Shown: positions 1 to 11,730 of the stretch, in pieces
Position numbering within the stretch: position 1 is the stretch's first letter
Layout of the letters: each line of letters starts with the position of its first letter
Assembly: GCA_964017235.1 (NCBI GenBank)
Contig: OZ024935.1
Coordinates: forward strand, 87,387,052-87,451,051
Length of the DNA stretch: 64,000 bases
Direction: 5' to 3'
Source: Sabellastarte sp. h YS-2021
Lineage: Eukaryota > Annelida > Polychaeta > Sabellida > Sabellidae
Program-made: the position numbers and the translations under genes
The notes under the pieces: model-generated
What the model was told of the DNA's origin: nothing
The model's input: the letters and a program-made list of their open reading frames with translations, nothing else
The model's database searches: none

Positions 1-1650
1 ATTGGTCGTAGAGGATTGGGATGGTATACCAACATGTAGGAAATCATGGGCTGGGAATCTTCTGGTGTGGTCGCATTTGACCTTGGGCCCCCCCCTTCAA
101 GGTCGAACGAGCATAGCCAAACTTAAAAGTGCTTATAACTCGCTCATTATTGGTCCTAGAGATTTGGGATGGTATACCGACATATACGAAATCATGGGCT
201 GGGAATCTTCTGGTGTGGTCGCATTTGACCTTGGGCCCCTTGTTCAAGGTCAAAGAGCATAGCCAAACTTAAAAGTGCTTATAACTCGCTTATTATTGGT
301 CCTAGAGGTTTGTGATGGTATACCAACATATAGGAAATCGTGCTGGGAATCTTCTGGTGTGGTCGCATTTGACCTTGGGGCCCCCCCCCTTCAAGGTCAA
401 ACGAGCATAGTCAAACTTAAAAGTGCTTATAACTCGCTTATTATTGGCCCTAGAGGTTTGGGATGGTATACCAACATATAGGAAATCATGGGCAGGGAAT
501 CTTTTGGTGTGGTTAGATTTGACCTTGGGCCTCTCCCTCAAGGTCAAACGAGGATAGCCAGACTTAAAAGTGCTTATAACTCGCTTATTATTGGTCCTAG
601 AGGTTTGTGATGGTATACCAACCTATAGGAAATAATGGGCTGGGAATCTTCTGGTGTGGTCAGATTTGACCTTGGGCCCCTCCTTCAAGGTCACATGAGG
701 ATAGCCAAACCTAAAAGTGCTTATACCGCGCTTATTATTGGTCCTAGAGGTTTGTGATGGTATACCAACATATAGGAAATCATGTGCAGGGAATCCTCTG
801 GTGTGGTTAGATTTGACCTTGTGCCCCTTGTTCAAGGTCAAACGAGGATAGGCAAACTTAAAAGTGCTTATAACTCGCTTATTATTAGTCCTAGAGGTTT
901 GGGGTGGTATACCAACATATAGGAAATCATGTGCTGGGAATCTTCTGGTGTGGTCGGATTTAATCTTGGGCCTCTCCTTCAAGGTCAAACGAGGATACCC
1001 AAACATAAAAATGCTTATAACTCACTTATTATTGGTCCTAGAGCTTTGGGATGGTATACCAATATATAGGAAATCATGGGCTGGGAACCTTCTGGTGTGG
1101 TCGGATTTGACCTTGGGCCTCTCCTTCAAGGTCAAACGAGCATAGCCAAACTTAAAAGTGAATAACTCACTTATTATTTGTCCTAAAGGTTTGGGGTGGT
1201 AAACCAACATGTACGAAATCATGGGCAGGGAATCTTATGCTGTGGTCGGATTTGACCTTGGGGCCCCCTTCAAGGTCAAGCGAGGGTAGTCAAAGTTAAA
1301 AGTGCTTATAACTCGCTTATTATTGGTCCTAGAGGTATGGGACGGTAAACCAACATGCAGGAAATCATGGGCTGTTAATATTTTAGTGTGGTCGGATTTG
1401 ACCTTGGGCCTCTCCTTCAAGGTAAAATGAGGATAGGCAAACTTAGAAGTGCTTATGAAGCACTTATTATTGGTCCTAGAGGTTTGGGATGGTAAACCAA
1501 GATGTAGGAAATCATGGATTTGGAATCTTTTCTTGGGTTCGAATTTGACCTTGGGACCCTCCTTCAAGGTCAAATGAGGATAGGCAAACTTAAAAGTGCT
1601 TATAACTTGCTTATGAGTCGCTTATTAGTGGTCCTAGAAGTTTTGGATAT
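1..1650. repeat. 147-bp satellite, array 1 (about 11 units)
   Basis: Head-to-tail copies of a unit of about 146-148 bp, each holding the landmarks CTTATTATTGGTCCTAGAGG, GGTATACCAACAT, GGAAATCATGGGCTGGGAA, TTTGACCTTG, CAAGGTCAAA and AAAAGTGCTTATAACTCG. Spacing between the CTTATTATTGG landmarks near 289, 437 and 583 gives the period. Copies differ by scattered substitutions and short indels, so the array is diverged. It is cut by the left window edge, and its last unit decays near 1650. A 147-bp period is 49 codons, so one open frame stays open over many units; this explains the long minus-strand ORFs and is not evidence of a gene. Confidence 0.95.
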
Positions 1651-2790
1651 TAACCAACCTATAGGAGTTCATGGTTTGCAATTTTTTTTTCATTTGTGAT
1701 TTTGAAATGTTTTGCAGTTGGCCTTCATATCTGTGACAAGTGTATTTACTTTGCAACCTCTTGCTTTTGACTAAAGTTACATATATTTTTTCCTGTAGAG
1801 TACAACAACTCTATATATTACTTTGTTCTCTTTCTTTTATATTTGTAAAAAGGAATTTATAATCTTTCCCCTCCATTAATCCAACAAACAGAAACTTCAC
1901 TCAGTTTACCATATTTTGAAGTGAATTACCACTGAATTATGTTCTAATGATATATATTAGGATAGTAAGTTGCTACAGTTGTAAATGTCTGATTTACTGC
2001 TTTTTTCAAAAAGTATACAGATCCATGCCACCTTAATAGTAGATTCAACCTTTTCTTTACACTCACTCATAGCCTTGCTTAAGGCTCAAGTACCCTAGTA
2101 ATTAAGAGAAAATATACAGAAAACATGGTCATTTTGCATAATGTATTCTTACAATTAACATGTACTGGATTTTACACATGATATGTCTGCTCAGTTTATA
2201 TCTCAAAACATGCATGAGTGCTTTATGAATACGAAATATCTGTGTACAAGTATGAAAACATATGGTACAAATTTGAGCCTTAAGCAAGGCTAACTCACTC
2301 AATGAGAATTTAGAGAAAAGACACTGTTGTATACTTCAAGGATGAAAACAATCATGTAGCCTTGTTCAGGTGCACAGATTGTTTCTGTTGAAATTAACAT
2401 TTTTATCACCTTTTTAATATCAGATCACTTTGTGGCATTGTCTGATGGAATATTGGTAATCGATGTGGCCAAGATGGGCATCATATTTAACAAGTCCCTA
2501 TAATAATATACATTGCATCATACTCATTTTATTTCCTGTAATATGTCACAGAACATTGTAGAAATAATATGGTGTGCTACTCACTACTGTACTGACATTA
2601 TCTACATATGACATAGCTTTCAGATAATTTGTTTTTTTATACACCGGACACATATTTTTGTTAAGGAAAACAATGACCTACAATATTATAATTGTTGCAT
2701 TTTTCAAGCTGTAGAACTGTTTTTGAAATAAGTAAGGTTAATTGCTGGTGGTTTATATTTACAGTAACCTTGACCAAACATTCTAACCTG
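1651..2790. other. AT-rich spacer between satellite arrays
   Basis: No exon-like sequence or long ORF is seen. The only structure is the small inverted-repeat element at 2061-2300. Confidence 0.5.
2061..2300. mobile_element. Candidate small MITE with 20-bp inverted repeats
   Basis: The 20-mer TAGCCTTGCTTAAGGCTCAA at 2070-2089 recurs in inverted orientation at 2273-2292, giving a unit of about 240 bp with an AT-rich, non-coding interior. A one-mismatch copy lies alone at 37830-37849. The ends and target duplication are not clear; the 20-mer is itself partly palindromic. Confidence 0.4.
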
Positions 2791-2901
2791 TAATGACAAA
2801 TTTAAAAGTGGTTATAACTCACGTATTATTGGTCCTAAGGTTTGCAATATGAAACCAACCTAAGGGAAACCATAAGCTGGACTTGGGTCCTGCTTCAAGG
2901 T
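2791..2901 (+). repeat. Lone degenerate satellite monomer
   Basis: TTTAAAAGTGGTTATAACTC, TATTATTGGTCCTA, GAAACCAACCTA and CTTCAAGGT occur in the order of the flanking 147-bp satellite, but with many substitutions and with the TTTGACCTTG part lost. It sits between the two arrays, so the arrays may once have been continuous. Confidence 0.75.
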
Positions 2902-3112
2902 ATATAGTTATAAATAGAGACTTTGGGAAAGACTAAGATAGTTGGAAAATGCAGATGTTAAAAACACAACAAATGTATCAGTTTATGGGAATAATTTCCT
3001 CTTGAACTCTTAGATCCTTTTATAAAGGTAAACAGCAATAAAACCACACACATTGTGAAGAACTATGTATACAAACATGGTGTCGGGTGTTTTACTATTA
3101 TGGAGGAATACA

Positions 3113-3960
3113 TAGATAGATAGATCGATCTTTATTCAGCATTACATTACAATGAAATAATACAACATTTTAAAATAAATGCTGAAAGTAAATGTCAGAA
3201 GTTCAAATGAACTTATAACTAGACATCCCTAAATTTGGAGAGAACTGACAACATAAAGTTAAGAACATACAATAAATACTAAACAGAAATGCCTGAAGTT
3301 CAAATGAACTTATTAGTAAATATTACTTAACTTGGACATAACTGACAACAGAAAGTCAAGAAAGAAATACAGCAGATAAAATAGATTTTGATTTATGACA
3401 CAAAGAAGCTATTTATCAATGAATATGCTAATTTGAACTGTTTATCTGTTAATTAAATTTTAACATACTTGACAAAGTACTTAATGGTAAAAATATAGAT
3501 TAAGATACACACAGATTTAGTACACAGATCCGTAACTTCCATTTGTCATACCATAATTTGTTAGATAGGCAATGGTTTTTTATATTTAGTGAGGAATTCT
3601 TCTTTTAATCTCTTTTTGAAGCTTATTATAGATGGCAACAATCTTACATGTGATGGAATTTGATTGTACAGTTTAACCCCTATAATACTAGGACATCTAC
3701 TTTTTTGGAAAGTTTTGGGGATATTTTGATAAATGTTTCCACAGTTCCTTGTATTATAGTTATGAACATGCTTGACATATCTATATCATTCCATTAGTTT
3801 AGGTGGTAGCAAATTCCTATGAGCTTTGAAAATATGAGTACATGTTTTGAATTTTGTTATATCCCGTAACTTTAAACATTTGAATGCATTGTATGTGTTG
3901 CTTGTTGAATTTCTGTATCTTAAGGAGCCAATCAGGCACATTTCTGACAGAGGAATCTAG
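3113..3960 (-). mobile_element. LINE remnant, 3' end (Jockey-superfamily type)
   Basis: On the minus strand the stretch from about 3787 down to a TAA at 3561 reads as the C-terminus of a non-LTR reverse transcriptase. Segments include HVHNYNTRNCGN, GVKLYNQIPSHVRLLPS and FKKRLKEEFLTKYKKPLPI, a pattern usual at the end of CR1/Jockey-type ORF2 proteins. Further upstream (3790-3960) similar but interrupted frames continue. The 3' UTR runs to a GATC/GATA simple repeat at 3113-3135 (GAATAAAGATC on the minus strand), and holds an imperfect direct repeat (GAAGTTCAAATGAACTTA near 3200 and 3295). It is 5'-truncated and old. Confidence 0.8.
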
Positions 3961-4044
3961 GCGCCAATCGATATTGGGATCAATCGGGCCATAATTGAGC
4001 GATTGACGGGCGATTGATTATAAGTTCATAAAAAATTTACTACG
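3961..4044. other. Junction between LINE remnant and satellite array 2
   Basis: A short stretch with GGGCCATAATTGAGCGATTG-like low-complexity sequence. Nothing else is recognised. Confidence 0.3.
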
Positions 4045-6690
4045 ATTAAGCCTTGAACTCGCTTATTATTGGTCCTAGAGGTTTGGGATGGTGTAATCAG
4101 GTGCTGGAAATCTTCTGGTGTGGTCAGATTTGACCTGGGGCCCCTCGTGAAAGATCAAAAGAGGATAGGCAAAGTTTAAAGTGCTTATAACTCGCTTATT
4201 ATTGGTCCTAGAGGTTTGGAATGGTATACCAGCATATAGGAAATCATGTGCTGGGAATCATCTGGTGTGGTCAGATTTGACCTTGGGCCCCTCGTTCAAG
4301 GTCAAACGAGTAAAGGCAAACATAAAAGTGCTTGTAACTCGCTTATTATTGGTCCTACAGCTTTGGGATGGTAAACCAACATGTAGGAAATCATGTGCTG
4401 GGAATCTTCTGGTGTGGTCAGATTTGAACTTGGGCCTCTCCTTCAAGGTCAAATGAGCATAACCAAACTTAAAAGTGCTTATAACTCGCTTATTATTGAT
4501 CCTAGAGGATTGGGATGGTATACCAACATACAGGAAATCATGTGCTGGGAATTTTCTGGTCTGGTCTGATTTGACCTTGTGCCCCTCGTTCAAGGTCAAA
4601 CGAGTATAGCCAAACTTAAAAGTGCTTATGACTTGCTTATTTTTGGTCCTACAGGTTTGGGATGGTATACTAACATATAGAAAATCATGGGCTGGGAATC
4701 TCTTGGTGTTGTCAGATTTGACCTTGGGCTTCCTCTTCAAGGTCAAACGAGGATAGCCAAACATAAAAGTGCTTATAACTCGCTTCTTATTTGTCCTACA
4801 GGTTTGGGATGGTAAACCAACATGTAGGAGATCATGGCCTGGGAATCTTCTGGTGTGGTCGGATTTGACGTTGGGCCCCTCGTTCAAGGTCAAACGAGCA
4901 TAGCCAAACTTGAAAGTGCTTATAACTCGCTTATTATTGGTTCTACAGGGTTGTGATGGTATACCAACATGTAGGAAATCATGGGCTGGGAATCTTTTGT
5001 TGTGGTCAGATTTGACCTTGGGCTTCTTCTTCAAGGTCAAACGAGGATAGCCAAACATAAAAGTGCTTATAACTCGCTTCTTATTTGTCCTACAGGTTTG
5101 GGATGGTAAACCAACATGTAGGAGATCATGGCCTGGGAATCTTCTGGTGTGGTCGGATTTGACGTTGGGCCCCTCGTTCAAGGTCAAACGAGCATAGCCA
5201 AACTTGAAAGTGCTTATAACTCGCTTATTATTGGTTCTACAGGGTTGTGATGGTATACCAACATGTAGGAAATCATGGGCTGGGAATCTTTTGTTGTGGT
5301 CAGATTTGACCTTGGGTCTCTTCTTCAAGGTCAAAAGAGGATAGCCAAACATAAAAGTGCTTATAACTCACTTATTATTGGTCCTAGAGCTTTGGGATGG
5401 TAAACCAACATGTAGGAAATCATGGCCTGGGAATCTTTGGGTGTGGTCGGATTTGACCTTGGGCCCCTTGTTCAAGGTCAAACGAGGATAGACAAACTTA
5501 AAAGTGCTTATAACTCGCTTATTATTGGTCCTAGAGGTTTGTGATGGGATACCAACATGTAGGAAATCATGGGCTCGGAATCTTTTGGTGTGGTCAGATT
5601 TGACCTTGGGCTTCCTCTTCAAGGTCAAAAGAGGATAGCTAAACATAAAAGTACTTATAACTGATTTATTATTGGTCCTAGAGGTTTGGGATGGTAAACC
5701 AACATGTAGGAAATCATGGGCTGGGAATCTTCTGGTGTGGTCTGATTTGACCTTGGGCCCCTCGTTCAATGTCAAACAAGCATAGCCAAACTTAAAAGTG
5801 CTTATAACTCGCTTATTATTTGTCCTAGAGGATTGGGATGGTATACCAACATGTAGGAAATCATGTGCTGGGAATCTTCTGGTGTGGTCTGATTTGACCT
5901 TGTGCCCCTCGTTCAAGGTCAAATGAGTATAGCCAAACATAAAAGTGGTTATGACTTGCTTATTATTGGTCCTAGAGGTTTGTGATGGTATACTAACATA
6001 TAGAAAATCATGGGCTGGGAATCTTTTGGTGTTGTCAGATTTGACCTTGGGCCTCTTCTTCAAGGTGAAACAAGGATAGCCAAACATAAAAGTGCTTATA
6101 AGTGGCTTATTATTGGTCCTAGAGCTTTGGGATGGTAAACCAACCTGTAGGAAATCATGTGCTGGGAATCTTCTGGTGTGGTCAGATTTGACCTTTGGGC
6201 CTCTCCTTCAAGGTCAAATGAGCATAACCAAACTTTAAAGTGCTTATAACTCGCTTATGATTGGTCCTAGAGGTTTGGGATGGTAAACCAACATGTAGAA
6301 ATTAAGGGCTGGTAATCTTTTGCTGTGGTCGAATTTGACCTTGGCCCTCTCCTTCAAGGTCAAACGAGCATAGCCAAACTTAAAAGTGCTTATAACTCAC
6401 TTATTATTGGTCCTACAGGTTTGGGATGGTAAACCAACATGTAGGAAATCATGTGCTGGGAATCTTCTGGTGTGGTCGGATTTGATCTTAGGCCTCTCCT
6501 TCAAGGTCCAACGAGGATAGGCAAACTTTAAAGTGCTTATAACTCATTTATTATTGGTCCTAGAGGTTTGGGATGGTATACCTACATATAGGAAATGATG
6601 GCCTTGAAATCTTTTGATGTGGTCAGATTTGACCTTGGGCCTCTCCTTCAAGGTCAAACAAGCACAGCCAAACTTTAAAGTGCTTCTTCT
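4045..6690. repeat. 147-bp satellite, array 2 (about 18 units) with a dimeric higher-order repeat
   Basis: Same unit as array 1. Here the units are close to exactly 147 bp, so one minus-strand frame is open for 364 codons. A 294-bp dimer is duplicated almost without change: the landmark GTCAGATTTGACCTTGGGCT begins at 4711 and 5005, and a third start with a slight change is at 5299. Both dimers share private variants such as GACGTTGGGCCCC, GTAGGAGATCATGGCC and GGTTCTACAGGGTTGTG. Most units carry TTTGACCTTG and CAAGGTCAAA as an everted pair about 11 bp apart. The array ends inside a unit near 6690. Confidence 0.95.
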
Positions 6691-7479
6691 TCTTTGCAGC
6701 TGAAAACACACAGTCAGCTGATACAGAACCCGTTCATAGGCACTGAGTGTTTTTTTCGTTTTAAGGTCACTCTTGTGATCCTAACATGGTCCTTTTCACG
6801 AACATTTCTCTTCACCAATAACATTTACCTCTTCACATTAGTCCTTTAGCATTTTATATAAAGCTTAAAAGCTGTAGGGACGCTTTGTTTTTGTGTACAA
6901 AAACTTTTGTCTAGTTTTATCACCGTTTGTATGTTTGTTTGTTTGGGTTATGCAAATACAACTGGTTGGATCTTCCTAAAAATAGTTTTTTCTGTCCGCA
7001 GAAAAGGAGTCGTAAGTGTGTGTGTGTGTGTGGGGGGGGGGGGTGGGGGGGTGGGGGGGGGGGGGGGGTAGGTCCTTTTAGTCAATGCAGTGATTCAATT
7101 ACATTTGCAAACTATCAATGCTGCATGTGTATACCCATATCTTAACCTGTTGAATCCGTTTTGTACTGAGTTCATTTGTTCAATAAACTGTATTTGTGTT
7201 TACACTAGACCACACAATTTAGACTTGTCAGTCTCAAATCTGGTGCAACAGTCATGTTTACATACAATGTTTTATATGTGTGCTCCGTTTTACTTTTGGC
7301 AAGGAACAAGACAATTGACGGTATTATTTCCTGAATGTTTCATTTGTGATATAGTTATATCTTTCCCGTATTTACGGAAAACATTGAGTGACATGAACAT
7401 GATGAAGTAAAGGATACATGATCTTTGTATTGTCAAGATTATTGTTCATGGTGGTAAATGCACAATCTAACAGCATTAA
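6691..7479. other. Non-coding spacer with a G-rich tract
   Basis: No gene seen. The stretch joins the satellite edge to duplicated block A. Confidence 0.5.
7018..7068 (+). repeat. (GT)n followed by long G runs
   Basis: A short GT repeat runs into G runs of about 7-17 separated by single T residues. It has the composition of a G-quadruplex former. The ORF across it is a low-complexity artefact. Confidence 0.8.
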
Positions 7480-7635
7480 AAGAATTCTATTGTTTCAAGA
7501 TATGTTATATTGTTGAGCAGATGTATTGATTCTCTCTATCCCTTCAGGTACACACTATAAGATGACCCATACAATATCTTGTTGGTGAGGTTAAACCCAT
7601 ATTGATTAATTGCTTCTTGATTAATTGGTAAATTT

Positions 7636-7985
7636 TTCAAGGCCATCTGCAATGTATCTACTGTTTTAACTATGATTTTATCAGAGTACAGATTGCTACC
7701 TAATGTACATGATCACCTTTATGATGTCAATGCAGCTTTGTAGCAATAAGTGCACACTTTTGCTGTGGGGCTGGGGGTACACTTGGGAATAGGTTGGTCA
7801 CCTCTAAGTACTATTGGCCATCTGCAATGTATCTACTGTTTTAACTGTGATTTTGTCGGAGTTCAGATTGCTACCTAGTGTACATTATCACCTTTATGAT
7901 GTCAATACAGCAGTGTAGCAATAAATGCACACTTTTGCTGTGGACCTAGGGGTACACTTGGGAGTGGGCTGGTCACCTCTAAGTT
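7636..7985 (+). repeat. Tandem duplication of about 177 bp
   Basis: GGCCATCTGCAATGTATCTA begins at about 7640 and again at about 7817. Each copy runs through a GTGCACACTTTTGCTGTGG-like segment to GGTCACCTCTAAGT. Block B has only one diverged copy (33940-34110), so the duplication is private to block A. Confidence 0.85.
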
Positions 7986-8217
7986 AAGTGGACTCAAATT
8001 GCAGCTTTCCCTGAAGTGGGAAAAGTTACATACGTTTATGGGTCTATGGGTACATAGTTCAAAAATTTGGCAAATGGGTAAACATTAGATTAAACCAAAT
8101 GAGTCAAAATGTATGACAGTCAGTCTGAAATATAAAGGTACAATGCTCTACATTATATCTTATTTTGATCTATTTTTAATCGGTATTAAGCCGGTGTTGT
8201 TGTCTTGCTATTTTCAG

Positions 8218-8481
8218 ATATTGTTTTGCCATCAGATCTGGAATCTCATTTTACTCAGAAGGAGTATGGATGTTACCATGGAAACAACATTCAGTTCCCA
8301 GTCAAACAAAACTGTCCGAATTGCCGCCAATCTGAGGTGCGATGATAACACCCATGTAGAAATGTCTATCTACTATGAGGATGACCATGTGAGCCATTCC
8401 CAGTCATTCACCAGCGATGCCGGATTTGTTGATATTCCAAGCACCACAGTGGAGATACACTCTGTGGAGAAATGCTTCTAG
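8218..8481 (+). pseudogene. Terminal exon of an unrecognised gene, block A copy
   Basis: A splice-acceptor-like TATTTTCAG precedes 8218. From MDVTMETTFSSQ the frame is open for 71 codons to TAG at 8479-8481, ending IPSTTVEIHSVEKCF. It is about 80 percent identical to the block B exon with no indel across those 71 codons. Upstream of the shared Met the two copies differ by 13 nt in length, so the frame leaving the acceptor differs (phase 0 here, phase 1 in B). If the upstream exons are shared, this copy is frameshifted; a start at the internal Met would avoid that. The family is not recognised. A conserved AATAAA lies at 9794. Confidence 0.5.
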
Positions 8482-8695
8482 AAATGAAACACTTAGTGTG
8501 AACACTACACAAACTGAATAGATTAGCAAGCCATATTTACAACATGTGTATATATTCTTGATCTTGGGATATTATTCTACATTGTAGAGAAATGCTCTTA
8601 GAAATGACACACAGTGTGAACACCACACAAACTGTAGAGATAAAAAGGACTTATTTACTACATGTGTATATATTCTTGATGTTGGGATATTATTC
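8462..8695 (+). repeat. Tandem duplication of about 115 bp across the stop codon
   Basis: The end of the exon and start of the 3' UTR (GTGGAGAAATGCTTCTAGAA to GGGATATTATTCTAC) is repeated directly downstream, as GTAGAGAAATGCTCTTAGAA to GGGATATTATTCTG. Block B has a single copy. Confidence 0.8.
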
Positions 8696-9189
8696 TGTTG
8701 ACTTTCCAAGTTAAATGCATTAGTGACGTTGTGAAGACTAAATATATTGAATCACAAAGTAAAAGTGAAAGGATAGATACTGCTAGTTTGTTACTATCAA
8801 TAGATAATCTGTCAAGTAGGAGAATAAAGAAACGTTATGTGCCCTTTATGCACTGAGTTTGCTTGGAAATTTACTCAAGCCGAATATAACTGAACTTTAG
8901 TTTGTTTATATTACATCATGAATAAGTTTGGATGAAATATACAACATCTGAGCACACATAACTGAACTGCATTTCTTATGTTCTTGTAATGTATGAGAAG
9001 CAAAGATATTGGATGTAAAGATGTAATATTTTGCGTTAAGGACACCAGCAACACGCTGATTTTAAAAACTTAAGCCCAGCTGAGAAACTTGAATGTAAGT
9101 AATTTGAATGTAAGTACCTACCCATTACTTCTAAGGGCAAATATAGACAAGAGAACTCACAGAGTGCAATACGTCCACCTAGGTTAGAT

Positions 9190-9345
9190 TTAGATTTATT
9201 TGTTGTTTTACGTCGCGTTCAACAGCCAGGGTCATATTGTGACGGGTAGTTTACAGGTGGAGGAAACCAGTGCATACTGCACTGTAAACCACCGGGCATC
9301 AGCAAGTAACTACCAACTTTCCAACATGAAGCCAACAAAATCGAG
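9190..9345 (-). mobile_element. tRNA-derived SINE, 5'-truncated, in block A only
   Basis: Read on the plus strand it has the family tail TTTTACGTCGCGTTCAACA, a TGACGGGTAGTTTACAGG-like body and CAAGTAACTACCAACTTTCC. The tRNA-like head is missing. Block B continues across this point without the insert (near 35690), so it arrived after the A/B duplication. It is diverged from the young copy at 25359-25600. Confidence 0.75.
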
Positions 9346-9793
9346 CCCCCTATGTTCACCAAGGACATTTATCATTACTATAATGATAAAAAAAATCATT
9401 TTTTAAAAATTCGTAGATCCAGACAGTGATTACCACCAAAGTCAAACCATAAGTTCTCTGTGCCATTGTAAATATTTCAGTGTAAAAATTTGATCAATAT
9501 CTGTGCATAACTTTTTTTGAGTAATGTTGCAAACCAACACATGCCACAAAAAAAAACGAAAAAATGTATTGGTGATCACAAAATAGTGCCTTTGTCAATT
9601 TATTGTCATCACTTATGAAAAACATTGTTAGTTTCAGTGACTAATAATCCATATAGACTGTGTGTTCAGTTCTTTTTATTGTAAAAATGTATGTAATATC
9701 CACGTTACACTTGTTGCTGTATTTAAGCAGAGTCTTTTGTAGATATAGTGGATATGTGTTGGTGTGTTTCCGTCTGTGTAAATAGAACAATTC

Positions 9794-9799
9794 AATAAA
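9794..9799 (+). terminator. Conserved polyadenylation signal, block A
   Basis: AATAAA within TTCAATAAAAAGT, about 1.3 kb after the stop at 8481. The same signal and context are kept in block B at 36417, although most nearby sequence has diverged. It is probably the end of the unidentified gene's 3' UTR. Confidence 0.45.
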
Positions 9800-10579
9800 A
9801 AGTATTATTTTTTATATCTACTTCAGAGGAAGCTGTACACAACACACAGTTTATTTATTTATTTGGGATTTCTTCATTGATTCTTATGCAAGCCACCAGC
9901 AGAAGCGCTGTAAAAGTATCAATACCTTTTCAGTGACATAAATAGTACATATTTGTATGTTATACAGTTTTTGGTATGGGAGGTGTCATTGTACACAAAA
10001 ATATATATGCCACTTTGAATATCACCCTATGTGGGTCACCACATCCCGGTGGAAACTAAAATGCGATATTTAAAATTTTTATTTTGTACATTTTATTTAT
10101 TTTGCACATGTTATACCTGAAGACACAATTGAAGTTTTTAACCATTTTACTGTCACTAGGTACATTTCTCTGTAACTTTGTGTTTGGACCCCACGTACAT
10201 CATTATATACCAGTTTCCGGAGTAATTTTTAAATATTTCATTATGTGATCATGTATGAGATGTGTATACCAAAACACAAAGAAAAGGTAAATACTTCATT
10301 AGGTCCTCATGTATGAACATTAACCATTTTCAGATAAATGGTAAAATACTTTTTTATGTCCTCATATATAACAGGTTGACAATAAACCACAGAAATCTCA
10401 AATAGTTCGTTTTGATTATCCAGCATGATCCTTATTTTACCTTAATTTGGGGACATAAAGATGGGGCTATACATTTTTGAGGTATTTCCTGATGTCACGT
10501 ATAACTGATAATTAGTTTTATCGTCATCAAGATTCAATTTTACAATAACGTTTTGTCAGTTATGTAAGTTACAAACATG

Positions 10580-11080
10580 CTACATACCCCATTCGAAAGG
10601 AACTGTTATAGAGCTTCTGCTCATCTTTTTTACCATAGCTTGGACTTCAACTCTTAACAAAAACCCAGAAAATGTACTCTCCTTGATGGTTTGGAAGCCA
10701 AACATCATACTGGTATTGACATTAGAGACTGCTAGCACCTTTTGTCCTTCACTGCACCAAGTGACTGCAGAGTTGGAACATTGCACTCGAATAGTGTTTT
10801 CATTGTATTTGTGTGGTCCACTGCTGCTAATGTAGATCCATCCAGCTTAAGACTGACTTCAATCGAGTTCTGTGGCAAAAGGTTACCAGAATGCAAGGAA
10901 ACTGTGAACAAGTAGGCTCCATCCAAAGGGCAAATGGACGTGCTGTCAGTCTGATTGTAAGCCCCACCCTCATTCAGATGCACACCTTCAAATGGCACCA
11001 TCTCACCAGTACAAACATACACATGTCCCAAATTATTCATATAAGCAGAAAACTTATGTTTTGACTCTGGGTGGTCTGAA
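10580..11080 (-). pseudogene. C1q-domain exon, frameshifted and lacking its first exon
   Basis: Minus-strand copy of the C1q exon at 39685-40127. An acceptor (CTCTTTCAG) precedes 11080. The C1q core is clear: GHVYVCTGEMVPFEGVHLNE, YNQTDSTSICPLDGAY, SAVTWCSEGQKV and ESTFSGFLLRVEV. Relative to the intact copy there is a 1-nt deletion close to the acceptor, before the MNNLGHV segment, and a second frame change near 10790 in the middle of the domain. After FSGFLLRVEV the frame runs on to 10580 instead of stopping. The segmental duplication ends at about 11730, before the position of the signal-peptide/coiled-coil exon, and no such exon is seen up to 13 kb. The copy was probably dead from birth. 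Confidence 0.85.
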
Positions 11081-11730
11081 CTGAAAGAGAGATATTATAA
11101 ATACATAGACCCCAAGCTTTGTCACTGGACAGATATAGAATTTTTTTTCTGTCATTTTTTTATTTCATTTTGAGTTATGTTAGTTAATATTTCTTAAGTT
11201 ATTAGTTATATGTTAAGTATGTGTAAGTATCTACCACTTAGGTTGGTAGTTTGGCATATACCTAAAATTTGCACAAACATGAAGTAAACAGGAAATTCAA
11301 ATTCTACCCAGTCAGGCGTGTTAGTGTAAAATACGAAAAATATAACTGTAAACTATATTTGATTAGCTATATGTCAACTGAGGTGGTGACTTTCATTAAA
11401 CAAGCTACCTAAGATCAATAAGTTGGCTAATATTTTATGTATTTATAATGTACACTTGTGTCCAAGAGTATTTCAATTAAAAGAAATCTATACTCATTTA
11501 CATAAAACAAGCACAATTAATGATTTTGTGTTTCACTTGTTTTAAATTACATTAGACTTGCAGATAATGTTTAGCGCAAACAAATATCAAAGTCAGAGAT
11601 TATATGTGAATTGAAAATCCCTGGATTGAAGCCACGCGAATTTTAATATTACACAAATGTGCAAGTTCCCTTACTGACATTGTTGAAGCTAGAATAAAGT
11701 TATTCACCATGCTACAGCACTGGCAATGAA

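Larger units (their letters stand above)
7480..11730. repeat. Segmental duplication, block A
   Basis: Colinear with 33760-40760. Matching points include TTCAAGATATGTTA (7495 / 33770), the MDVT exon (8266 / 34399), GACTAATAATCCAT (9640 / 36080), TTCAATAAAAAGT (9791 / 36414), TTTGTACATGTTATAC-like sequence (10100 / 37325), the C1q exon (10630 / 39690) and GAAGCTAGAAT (11690 / 40727). Non-coding parts show many indels, so the duplication is old. Both blocks keep the same orientation. Block A has a SINE that B lacks; B has a LINE and SINEs that A lacks. Confidence 0.85.

Noticed and set aside
4258-5352. A 364-codon open frame on the minus strand (KSDHTRRFPAHDFLHVG repeats), and similar ones nearby
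   Set aside because: It follows from the 147-bp satellite period being a multiple of three. The repeat is open in one frame, so many units are. There is no start context, splice sites or conservation to suggest a protein.
6927-7145. ORF rich in glycine
   Set aside because: It is translated from the GT/G-run simple repeat.
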